DNA from: Nitrospiraceae bacterium
Lineage (GTDB): Bacteria; Nitrospirota; Thermodesulfovibrionia; Thermodesulfovibrionales; Dissulfurispiraceae
Length of the DNA: 40,386 nt
Assembly: GCA_003170655.1 (NCBI GenBank)
Contig: PMYY01000166.1
Span: 4,013-44,398, forward strand
Reading direction: 5' to 3'
The notes beneath the pieces were generated by a model, which worked only from the letters and a program-made list of their open reading frames with translations, did not search any database and had not been told where the DNA came from. Made by a program: the position numbers and the translations under genes. Of this stretch, positions 22,549 through 30,906 are shown piece by piece. The first letter of the stretch is position 1. The number at the start of each line of letters is the position of its first letter.

Positions 22549-24756
22549 ATGCGCCACATTTACAGCTGTGCAATAGGCATCGACAAAAGGATTCTCAAGG
22601 TCCCGCTGTTCCTTTGTTTTCTCTTTATCTTCTCCTTGCAAGGGATTTCGGGCGCGGATGAAGGACCCAAGAAGCATGTGCTCGTCCTGAACTCATACCA
22701 TAAGGGGCTCAGTTGGACCGACAACATAGTCAGGGGGGTAGAGTCTGTACTTCCTGCAGAGGTAAAGCACCTTGAGATCAGCTTTGAGTATATGGATACC
22801 AAGCGCAACAGTTCTGAGCGCTATTTCGCGAAGCTTTATGAGATATATAAGATCAAATATGAAAAAGAGAGATTCGATGTCATCATTGCCTGCGACAACG
22901 ATGCATTGAACTTCGTCAGCAAATACCGGAAGACTCTATTCGTCAATACACCGGTCGTCTTTTGCGGGATCAACGATTTCCGGGATTCAATGGTCTGGGA
23001 CCCGTCAGCGGTGACAGGTGTCGTTGAAGAAACCGATATAAAAAGCACCCTCGATATAGCTCTTAAACTTTTCCCCGGGGCTTCTCAGGTTGTTGTTATC
23101 GATGACAAGACTACTACCGGCGTTGCCATGAAGAACGAGCTGATGCAGGTAATGCCTTATTTTAAAGACAGGGTGCATTTTGTCTTCTTCGAGGATTTCG
23201 ATATCTCCGAGCTGCGGCAGAAGGTCAGAAACATCCCTCCCGACAGTATCATTCTTCTTCTGCTGGTTAACCGTGACAAGACGGGGAATTTCTTTACCTA
23301 TGAAGAGAGCCTTGCCTTTATCTATGACGAGTCGAAAGTTCCCATTTTCAGTGTCTGGGATTTCTATCTCGGCGGGGGGATTGTCGGCGGAATGCTCACG
23401 AGCGGCTATTCACAGGGAAGGACCGCTGCCGAGATGGCCCTGCGAGTCATGCATGGAACAAAGGTTGCCGATATCCCCCTTGTGAGGAAAAGCCCCAACA
23501 GGTTCATGTTCGACTATTGCCAACTCAAGAGGTTCGGTGTCAGTACTTACCGACTGCCGAAGGAGAGCACCATCATCAGTCTTCCCGATTCCTTCTATTC
23601 CAAGTACAAGACCTTCATTCTGGGGATCGGCGCAACCATTTTCACTCTTTCCCTTATTATCTTCGTGCTGCTCGTTAACATTTCACAACGCCGGAAGGTG
23701 GAGAAAGCACTCAGGGAGTCTGAAGAGAAGTACCGTGACCTTTATGATCATGCGCCGGACATGTACCACTCCATAAACGGAGAAGGGATCATCATAGATT
23801 GCAACGAGACCGAGGCCGGGATGCTAGGCTACTCCAAAGAGGAGATAATTGGTAGGCCTGTTACGGACTTCTGGACGAAGCAGTCGAAAAGTCTCCATGA
23901 ACAGGACTTTCCGATCATAAAATCAGAGATCAAGGAGCGGGAGTTCGAGCGGGAGTTCGTGAGAAGGGACGGCAGTACTTTTATAGCAAGCTTGCATGTC
24001 TTTACGGAGACCGATAAAAATAATATGTTTGTGAAGACGAAAACTATCGCCCACGACATAACGGAAAGCAAAAGCCTCGAAAATGAGTTGAAGAATTCAA
24101 GGGAAGAACTAAGGAGTTTATCCGCGCATCTGCAATCAGTAAGAGAGGAGGAGCGGCGCTGCATCGCAAGTGAGATTCATGATGAACTCGGGCAGGTGCT
24201 GACTACGCTTAAGCTCGACCTTTCCTGGCTGAAGACCAGACTGGCGAAGGAGAGCAACCAGCTCTCTACGAGCGTGCAGTCAATGTCGGACCTGGTGGAC
24301 AAGACCATCGAGTCCGTTCAGAGGATATCTTCTGAATTAAGGCCCGGCGTGCTTGACCACCTCGGCCTGTCCGATGCTATCGAATGGCTTGCGGGTGAGG
24401 TATGCGGCAGGAAGGGGCTCCAGTACGATATAATCATTGAACCTGAGGACATCGAACTCGATCAGAACCGGTCCATCGCAATTTTTCGTATTTTCCAGGA
24501 AGCCCTTACCAATATAGTCCGGCATTCAGAGGCGACTATGGTTGAGGTCCATCTGATAAAGGGGCGGTCTGTTTTGACTCTGGAAGTGAGGGACAACGGG
24601 ATTGGAATCCCAGTATAAAAACTTTCCGACCATAATTCTTACGGACTGATAGGCATCAGGGAGAGGGCGCGCTACCTCGGCGGGGATGTTCGGATCGAAG
24701 GTTGTACGGGTTCGGGCACAACTGTTCTCGTTAATATCCCGCTCGACAGTGAATAG
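22549..24756 (+). pseudogene. Sensor histidine kinase (ABC-substrate-binding sensor, PAS) with in-frame TAA
   Basis: The frame opens at 22549 with a signal peptide (VPLFLCFLFIFSLQGISGA). A periplasmic substrate-binding-protein-like sensor follows (about 43-340, KKHVLVLNSYHKGLSWT), then a membrane helix (355-377), a PAS domain (390-505) and a HisKA_3 dimerisation domain with phospho-acceptor His544 in SEIHDELGQ. The HATPase domain has its N box (QEALTNIVRHS) and DNGIGIP, after which codon 690 is TAA (24616-24618). The same frame then continues with SYGLIGIRERARYLGG and GSGTTVLVNIPL to TAG at 24754-24756, exactly the missing ATP-lid and G2 region. A nonsense mutation, readthrough or sequence error would explain this. 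Truncated at 24618 the kinase should be inactive. The response regulator follows 11 bp later. Confidence 0.85.
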
Positions 24757-24767
24757 GAGGGCGCATT

Positions 24768-25406
24768 TTGAAGATATTGATCGCTGACGACCACGCACTA
24801 TTCCGGGAGGGGCTAAAACAGATCTTGCAGGAGAATTTCGAGGGGGCGGTGCTGGACCAGGCGAGCAACGGCTACGAGGTGCTGGACAAGATATCAGGCA
24901 ACGATTATGACCTCCTACTGCTCGATATCGCCATGCCCGGCATCAGCGGGCTGGATGTTCTCAAGCAGCTGCGGATCATAAGGCCGAAGCTCCATGCTCT
25001 GGTTCTGAGCATGTATCCCGAAGGCCAGTACGCGGTACGTGCCATAAGGGCGGGAGCTTCTGGATATCTTACAAAAAGGAGCGCCTCGGACGAACTGATC
25101 GAAGCCATTAATAAGGTTTTAAAAGGCGGTATCTACGTCACTACGGCAATAGCCGAAAAGCTGATGATCGATTTCAGGCCAGACACCGGGAAGCCGCCGC
25201 ATGAACTCCTTTCGGACAGGGAGTTCCAGATTTTTTGCATGATCGCCGCAGGCAAGACGGTAAGCACCATAGCCGAAGAGCTGAACCTGAGTGTCAAGAC
25301 CGTCAGCACCCATCGAGTCCATATCCTCGACAAAATGAACATGAAGAATAGTGCCGAACTGACTAACTACGCCATAAAATACCAAGTCATCAATCTGACC
25401 GATTGA
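24768..25406 (+). CDS. NarL/FixJ-family response regulator
   Basis: A 212-residue transcription factor. The receiver domain has the acidic pair Asp7-Asp8 (ILIADDHALFREG), the phospho-acceptor Asp53 in LLLLDIAMPGISG, and the conserved Lys in SGYLTKRSA. A LuxR-type helix-turn-helix follows (LLSDREFQIFCMIAAGKTVS, then LNLSVKTVSTHRVHILDKM). The start codon is TTG at 24768, supported by AGGAGG 7 nt upstream. It would be phosphorylated by the HisKA_3 kinase encoded just before it. Its position directly upstream of the lactate permease operon suggests that operon as target; the palindrome at 25521-25537 is a possible binding site. Both statements about targets are inference. Confidence 0.93.
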   Translation: MKILIADDHALFREGLKQILQENFEGAVLDQASNGYEVLDKISGNDYDLLLLDIAMPGISGLDVLKQLRIIRPKLHALVLSMYPEGQYAVRAIRAGASGYLTKRSASDELIEAINKVLKGGIYVTTAIAEKLMIDFRPDTGKPPHELLSDREFQIFCMIAAGKTVSTIAEELNLSVKTVSTHRVHILDKMNMKNSAELTNYAIKYQVINLTD

Positions 25407-25498
25407 GTACTTTTTTGTAAGATGTCTTTCATCAGAGTCCCATCAAAAAGGGGGCCGGGATGATACCCCATGCCGTGAGGTCTTAAATTTTTCTATTA

Positions 25499-25537
25499 TT
25501 GACTCTTCCCTGTCCCTAGTATAGGACAAAATCCTAT
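25499..25537 (+). promoter_or_regulatory. Candidate operator/promoter of the lactate operon
   Basis: ATAGGA-N5-TCCTAT (25521-25537) is a perfect 6-bp palindrome about 95 bp before the permease start. It overlaps a possible -10 (TATAGG at 25520-25525) that follows TTGACT (25499-25504) with a short 15-bp spacer. A dimeric LuxR-type regulator could bind here. The promoter itself is weakly supported. Confidence 0.4.
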
Positions 25538-25631
25538 GGTTAGAATCAGAACAAGCCCGATACCGTGATAACTCCCATTGGTTCTACAATTAAATCAGAG
25601 AAGCAAAATTATTGTCACGGAGGGAAACATT

Positions 25632-27455
25632 ATGCCTTGGAAAATGGATATCGATCCGACTGGAAATATAGGCCTGTCGGCGCTTATCGCGGCGGTCCCG
25701 ATACTCTTTCTTTTTTGGGCGCTAGCAATCAAGCGCATGAAGGGACACTTTGCAGCCATCGGCGGCACATCACTCGCCTTTGTCATCGCCATCCTCGTTT
25801 ACAAAATGCCAGTGGATCTGGCTCTGTTGTCTACGGTTTACGGTGCCTGCTTCGGACTGTTCCCGGTTTGCTGGATCATCATAACAGCGCTCTTTATTTA
25901 CAATATGTCAGTGAAAACGGGACAGTTCGAGGTGATAAAAAATTCCCTGGCCTCGATCTCCGATGACCGCCGGATGCAGGCGCTCCTGATCGCCTTTTCG
26001 TTCGGCGCGTTCATCGAGGGTGCGGCAGGTTTCGGCACGCCTGTTGCCATAACCGCAGCCATGCTTGCCGGGCTTGGGTTCAACCCGCTCTATGCAGCAG
26101 GCATTTGTTTGCTCGCCAACACTGCCCCTGTTGCTTACGGGGCCATCGGCATCCCGATAGTGGTTGGTGCGCAGGTTGCAGGAGTTCCTGAAATGGCCCT
26201 TAGCCAGCTCGTAGGCCGCACTCTGCCTTTCCTGAGCGTCCTTGTTCCCATGTACTTGGTCGTCCTCATGGCCGGCTGGAAGAAGGGCATCGAAGTATGG
26301 CCCGCCTGCCTCGTAAGCGGCGGTTCCTTCGCCCTGACTCAGTTTCTTTCTTCGAACTACATCGGTCCGTTGCTTCCGGATATTCTGGCATCGCTGGCAT
26401 CGATCATCGCTACTGTAGTATTTCTGAAATTCTGGCACCCCAAAGAAAGCTGGCACTTTCCGGATGAAAAACCAAGTCTGGGCAGGGAAGCCCTCAAGTA
26501 CACCGGCGGACAGGTCTTCAGGGCATGGGCGCCTTTTATCATCCTTTCGCTCTTCGTCTGCGCCTGGGGTATCAAGCCGGTCAATGCCGCACTGAACCAG
26601 ATCACAAAAACTATATTCGACTTCGCAATCCCTGTACCGGGCCTTGACAAGATGGTCATCGACCAGGCAGGAAAGGCTAAGCCTGCTGTCTTCAACCTGA
26701 ATATTCTGAGCGCCGCAGGCACTGCCATACTTTTCGCTTGGTTCTTCTCCATCCCGGTAATGGGTGCGTCTCTCGGCACCGCATTTAAAGTTGCGGGTAG
26801 CACGCTTAAGACCCTCAAGTGGCCTATTCTCACCATCGCCACTATTCTAGGTTTCGCCTATATAATGAACTTCTCGGGAATGGCGATCACACTTGGCACC
26901 GCCTTTGCCTCAACCGGAAAGATCTTCCCGTTCTTTGCGTCAATCCTGGGCTGGCTCGGGGTCTTCATGACAGGTTCCGACACCTCGACGAACGCCCTTT
27001 TCGGTAAACTCCAGGCAGTAACTGCTGAAAATATCGGCATTGATCCCGTCATCACTATTTCGGCAAATACCTGCGGCGGCGTCTGCGGAAAGATGATATC
27101 ACCTCAATCCATCTCGGTTGCAACGGGCGCTACCGGGCTCGTAGGCCATGAATCAGACATCTTCAGGTTCACCCTGAAGCATTCGATATTTTTTGCGTGC
27201 ATCGTCGGTGCCATGCACCTTCTCTGGGCGTATGTATTCCCCGGTATGGTTCCGACATACCAGAAGATAGCAGTGGCTGCCACAGCTGTAAAATCGGCTG
27301 TCAGCGCTGCCCCTGCTGCAGCGGTTAATCCGGACGGGTTGATGTACCTCGGCATTTTCGTCGGGTTGGTGGCGTTTGTAACGGTCCTTTCGAGGTTGAT
27401 AGGCAAGAATCTCACAGTCCAGGCAATTGGGGCTGACAGGATTCATTTTCACTAA
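25632..27455 (+). CDS. lldP: Lactate permease (LctP/LldP family)
   Basis: An inner-membrane carrier that imports L- and D-lactate (and often glycolate) with protons. From the ATG at 25632, which has GGAGG 9 nt upstream, it is 607 residues with 12-14 hydrophobic segments. Family blocks include FGAFIEGAAGFGTPVAITAA, LLANTAPVAYGAIGIP, GVFMTGSDTSTNALFG and NTCGGVCGKMISPQSISVA. The frame can be extended upstream to 25578 but the extra residues are unlike the family. It is the first gene of the lactate-oxidation cluster, followed after a structured 156-bp gap by the dehydrogenase genes. Confidence 0.95.
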   Translation: MPWKMDIDPTGNIGLSALIAAVPILFLFWALAIKRMKGHFAAIGGTSLAFVIAILVYKMPVDLALLSTVYGACFGLFPVCWIIITALFIYNMSVKTGQFEVIKNSLASISDDRRMQALLIAFSFGAFIEGAAGFGTPVAITAAMLAGLGFNPLYAAGICLLANTAPVAYGAIGIPIVVGAQVAGVPEMALSQLVGRTLPFLSVLVPMYLVVLMAGWKKGIEVWPACLVSGGSFALTQFLSSNYIGPLLPDILASLASIIATVVFLKFWHPKESWHFPDEKPSLGREALKYTGGQVFRAWAPFIILSLFVCAWGIKPVNAALNQITKTIFDFAIPVPGLDKMVIDQAGKAKPAVFNLNILSAAGTAILFAWFFSIPVMGASLGTAFKVAGSTLKTLKWPILTIATILGFAYIMNFSGMAITLGTAFASTGKIFPFFASILGWLGVFMTGSDTSTNALFGKLQAVTAENIGIDPVITISANTCGGVCGKMISPQSISVATGATGLVGHESDIFRFTLKHSIFFACIVGAMHLLWAYVFPGMVPTYQKIAVAATAVKSAVSAAPAAAVNPDGLMYLGIFVGLVAFVTVLSRLIGKNLTVQAIGADRIHFH

Positions 27456-27513
27456 ATCACGGGTAAAGGAAGGGGACGAGGCAGATGCTGCTTTCCCCCG
27501 CCGAAAAAAGACC

Positions 27514-27562
27514 AAGCGGCTGAGGGAAAGAGGGTTCCCGAGGTTTCAGGCCCTAGCCGCTT
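27514..27562 (+). terminator. Large stem-loop between permease and dehydrogenase genes
   Basis: AAGCGGCT (27514-27521) pairs with AGCCGCTT (27555-27562), and AGGG (27523-27526) with CCCT (27551-27554), leaving one bulged G and a 24-nt loop. Only three T follow, so this may be a partial terminator or an mRNA stabiliser that sets relative expression of the permease and the downstream enzymes. Confidence 0.5.
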
Positions 27563-27611
27563 TGATCGTAAGCAGAAAAGCAACTAAGAGAACAGAGAAA
27601 CGGAGAAAGAC

Positions 27612-29006
27612 TTGATCGACAAGACAATCATAAAAGAGTTGGAAGAGATCGTGGGACCAAAAAACGTATTGAGCAGGAAGGTTGACCTTGTAACCTACAG
27701 TTACGACGCAACTTCTGATATGCCCAAGCAGGCGCCCGACATAGTTGTGCTGCCAACCACGACAACGGAGGTTCAGAGGATCGTCAACCTTGCGCAAGAG
27801 CAGGGGCTTGCCATATACCCGCGGGGCGCCGGCACAAACCTGAGCGGTGGCACGATACCACTCAAAAAAGGCATAGTTTTATCTTTTCAGAGGATGAGCA
27901 CGATCATCGAAGTCGATCCTGACAACCTGACTGCCACGGTGCAGCCGGGTGTCGTCATCCAGGAGCTGAACAATGCCGTCGCGCCTTTCGGGCTTATCTA
28001 CCCTCCGGACCCTGGGACGGTGGCAACGGCGACCATGGGGGGCTCCATTGCGGAGAACTCTGGAGGGTTGAGGGGTTTGAAGTACGGTGTCACAAAGCAC
28101 TATGTGATGGGCATGGAGGTGGTCCTTGCGAATGGCGACAAGGTTCGTTTCGGCGGGAAAACAGTGAAGAACGTGACCGCATACGACTTTGCCAATCTCT
28201 TCGTCGGGTCAGAGGGGACGCTTGGGATTGTCACCGAAATCACGGTAAAACTCATACCAAGTCCAAAGTATCGACGTTCCATGATGTGCCTGTTCAAGAA
28301 ACTGGAGGACGCCGGGAACACAGTAACCGGTATCATCAAGTCCCAGGTTATCCCTGCCACACTGGAGATCATGGACAAGATGACAATAGAGACTGTTGAA
28401 AACTACACTAGGATAGGACTGCCGACCGATGTGGAGGCGCTGCTTTTAGTTGAAGTGGACGGGATGGCGGAAGAAGTGGTCGAACGAGAGGCTCAGGCAG
28501 TGGCAAAAGTTGTCAAGGAAAATTGTGGCGAATTGAAGCTAGCCGGTTCTGATGCCGAGCGGGATCAACTCTGGGCGGCGCGGCGAGCAGCGTTGCCAGC
28601 CTTAGCCCAGTTGAACCCTACTGTAGTACTGGAGGACGCTACGGTGCCGAGAACGCGTGTAACCGACATGCTCCTATCCTGCCAGAAGATTGCAAAGAAG
28701 TACGACTTGAAAATGGGTACGTTCGGCCATGCCGGTGACGGCAACCTCCATCCGACGATCCTGACCGATGCAAACAATAAGGAGGAAATGGAACGGGTCC
28801 ACAAGGCCGTCGATGAGATTTTCGCCACAGCCCTGAGCTTTGGGGGGACACTGTCCGGCGAGCACGGAATCGGCATGGCGAAAATGAGATACCTCGGGGA
28901 CGAGATCGGTGAGAGCGGGCTCAGGATGATGCGGAGCGTCAAGGAGGCTCTGGACCCGCACTACCTGTTGAATCCCGGCAAGATGGTACCTGCAAAGGAG
29001 GCATAG
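27612..29006 (+). CDS. glcD: FAD-linked D-lactate/glycolate dehydrogenase, GlcD family
   Basis: A 464-residue FAD-binding PCMH-type oxidoreductase that oxidises D-lactate or glycolate. The FAD-binding half shows LAIYPRGAGTNLSGGTIPL, PPDPGTVATATMGGSIAENS and GSEGTLGIVTEITVKL. The cap half contains the substrate- and metal-binding FGHAGDGNLHPTIL and GGTLSGEHGIGMAKMRYLG. The start is TTG at 27612, with GGAG 7 nt upstream. It is 2 bp from the GlcF-like gene, which provides the electron exit. In Desulfovibrio-type lactate clusters the same pair follows the permease, so D-lactate is the likely substrate; glycolate is not excluded. Confidence 0.92.
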   Translation: MIDKTIIKELEEIVGPKNVLSRKVDLVTYSYDATSDMPKQAPDIVVLPTTTTEVQRIVNLAQEQGLAIYPRGAGTNLSGGTIPLKKGIVLSFQRMSTIIEVDPDNLTATVQPGVVIQELNNAVAPFGLIYPPDPGTVATATMGGSIAENSGGLRGLKYGVTKHYVMGMEVVLANGDKVRFGGKTVKNVTAYDFANLFVGSEGTLGIVTEITVKLIPSPKYRRSMMCLFKKLEDAGNTVTGIIKSQVIPATLEIMDKMTIETVENYTRIGLPTDVEALLLVEVDGMAEEVVEREAQAVAKVVKENCGELKLAGSDAERDQLWAARRAALPALAQLNPTVVLEDATVPRTRVTDMLLSCQKIAKKYDLKMGTFGHAGDGNLHPTILTDANNKEEMERVHKAVDEIFATALSFGGTLSGEHGIGMAKMRYLGDEIGESGLRMMRSVKEALDPHYLLNPGKMVPAKEA

Positions 29007-29008
29007 AC

Positions 29009-30367
29009 ATGACTATTGCAGGGGTCGAAAAAAGCAGAGGCACGGCTACCCTCTATGACGAGCTTGGGCCCGTCAGGGAGGAATTGAATAAGTGCATGAA
29101 GTGCGGCAACTGTATGGCTGTCTGCCCAGTCTATCTTACCGACAAAGCAGAGGCAGGCGTGGCACGTGGGAAGATTGCCGTGGCAGAAGCGGTTCTCTCA
29201 GGGGAACTTGATATTGTCGACCCTGACGTTGTCGCGATGCTATTCAATTGTCTTGTCTGCAAGTCCTGCATGCAGAACTGTCCGACCAAGGTGAATTTCG
29301 ATCGTATCATGCTCGCACTGCGTGCCGCCATCGTGAGAAAGAAGGGACTTCACCCACTCAAGAATATGATCTTCAGCCTCCTGAAGCAGCCCAAATTGTT
29401 CGATGCCGGCATGAAGGTCGGCGCGGCGCTCCAGGGGCTAGCTTTCCGTGACGATCCAAGCAAAAAGGCTATTTCACCACGGTCGCCATTCGCCTTTGTC
29501 GGAAAGAACTACGGCTTCGACCTCCATCGGTCGTTGCCCGAACTAGCGCCGACCCCTTTCCGTGACTGGGTGCCGGAGGTGGTGAAGGTTAAGGACGCAA
29601 AGACAAGAGCGGCTTTTTTTACCGGCTGTTCGGTCAACTACTTCTATCCCCAGGTCGGTGAGGACGTGGTGGAGGTCTTCAAGGAGAACAGGGTTCAGAT
29701 CAATATCCCGAAGGATCAGCAGTGCTGCGGCATTGCCGTATTCGTACATGGCGATGTGAAAACCGTACGGGAACTGGCGCGGAAGAATCTTGACGCCGTC
29801 GAAAAGAGCGGAGCTGAGTACTTAGTTACTGCCTGCGGCTCTTGTGGAGGGGCCTGGCAGCACGAATACAGTGAGCTCCTCGGGGATGACCCAGTCTATG
29901 GCCCGAAGGCTGCATACTGGTCAGCCCGTACCTATGACATCTCCACCTTCCTCACCAAGGTCATCGACTACCGTCTTCCGACAGGAAAGGTTGAAGCCGT
30001 CGTCACCTACCATGACTCATGCCACCTAAAAAAGACGATGAAGGTGAGTCAGGAACCGCGGCAGATCCTGATGAGCATACCGGGCGTGAAGTTCAAAGAA
30101 ATGGCAAAGCCGGATGCCTGTTGCGGGAGCGGAGGATCTTATCTGCTCACCCATTACGATACTTCAAAGGAAATTGCGCAGAGGAAGGTGGCTGATATTA
30201 ACCAGACACAAGCAGATCAGGTGACGACCGGCTGTCCGGCCTGCATGATGCAGCTGCTTGACCATGTCGGACGTTTCGGCCGCGGGCAGAAGATCGCGCA
30301 CTACATATCTCTGCTAGCGGAATCGTACCGGAGGGAGAAGAGTGGAGGAAACGGCAATGTTCGATAA
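29009..30367 (+). CDS. glcF: Fe-S electron-transfer subunit, GlcF/CCG-domain family
   Basis: The 452-residue partner of the FAD subunit. Two [4Fe-4S] ferredoxin motifs lie near the N-terminus (CMKCGNCMAVCP and CLVCKSCMQNCP), followed by two CCG (DUF224) domains with DQQCCGIAVFVHGD and PDACCGSGGSYLL, each with a paired upstream cysteine motif (FFTGCSVNYFYP, YHDSCHLKKTM). CCG domains bind additional clusters and pass electrons towards the quinone pool or a membrane complex. GGAGG stands before the ATG, 2 bp after the glcD stop. The next gene overlaps its 3' end. No membrane anchor is present. Confidence 0.92.
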   Translation: MTIAGVEKSRGTATLYDELGPVREELNKCMKCGNCMAVCPVYLTDKAEAGVARGKIAVAEAVLSGELDIVDPDVVAMLFNCLVCKSCMQNCPTKVNFDRIMLALRAAIVRKKGLHPLKNMIFSLLKQPKLFDAGMKVGAALQGLAFRDDPSKKAISPRSPFAFVGKNYGFDLHRSLPELAPTPFRDWVPEVVKVKDAKTRAAFFTGCSVNYFYPQVGEDVVEVFKENRVQINIPKDQQCCGIAVFVHGDVKTVRELARKNLDAVEKSGAEYLVTACGSCGGAWQHEYSELLGDDPVYGPKAAYWSARTYDISTFLTKVIDYRLPTGKVEAVVTYHDSCHLKKTMKVSQEPRQILMSIPGVKFKEMAKPDACCGSGGSYLLTHYDTSKEIAQRKVADINQTQADQVTTGCPACMMQLLDHVGRFGRGQKIAHYISLLAESYRREKSGGNGNVR

Positions 30368-30902
30368 GTTCAAGTCCCGCGCCGAGGCGGTCAGCGCCGA
30401 GGTGCACCGCTTTTCTACAAAGGATGAGGCTTTGATGTTCATCATCGACGTCTTGAAGAAGGAGGGGGTGTCAGACAGCCCACGGGCATATGCAGTGTGG
30501 GCCGATTGTCCCTTCCTCAAGGGCATCGATCGGGCGATGCTCGCGGGAAAAGTCCCTGGTCTCACATTCGAAGTGACCAGAGAGACGGCGGCAATGTCAC
30601 ACGTAGGCATAAGCCAGATGGACTGGGCGATAGCGAATACCGGAACACTGGCCCAGGATTCAACGCCTTTCGAACAGCGACTGGCCTCGTCTCTGTCATT
30701 TATTCACATAGCGCTGGTCGCTACCGATGGGCTCCTGGCAGACATGCCCTCTCTGCTGACGAAGATAAACCCCAAAGAGAGCAGCTACATAGCGATGATA
30801 ACAGGACCGAGCAGGACAGCGGATATTGAGCGTGTGCTCACAATCGGCGTTCACGGACCGCAGAGGCTTATCATCGTTTTCGTCGATGAATTGAAAGGCT
30901 GA
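30357..30902 (+). CDS. lutC: LUD-domain protein LutC/LldG
   Basis: A 181-residue LUD-domain protein, a required but catalytically unclear component of the Fe-S L-lactate dehydrogenase (LutABC, LldEFG). Typical blocks are AVWADCPFLKG, VGISQMDWAIANTGTLAQDS, ATDGLLADMPSLL and the C-terminal TIGVHGPQRLIIVFVDEL. I chose the ATG at 30357, which has GGAGG 8 nt upstream and overlaps the glcF stop; a GTG at 30342 would add five residues. The LutB-LutA fusion begins 4 bp after its stop, so the two are tightly coupled. In Desulfovibrio the equivalent pair is called LldG/LldH. Confidence 0.9.
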   Translation: MFDKFKSRAEAVSAEVHRFSTKDEALMFIIDVLKKEGVSDSPRAYAVWADCPFLKGIDRAMLAGKVPGLTFEVTRETAAMSHVGISQMDWAIANTGTLAQDSTPFEQRLASSLSFIHIALVATDGLLADMPSLLTKINPKESSYIAMITGPSRTADIERVLTIGVHGPQRLIIVFVDELKG

Positions 30903-30906
30903 ACTG

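Noticed and set aside
22364..22576. 70-codon plus-strand open frame before the sensor kinase
   Set aside because: Overlaps the kinase start, has no well-placed SD, and the composition shows no motif; kept only as a weak possibility.
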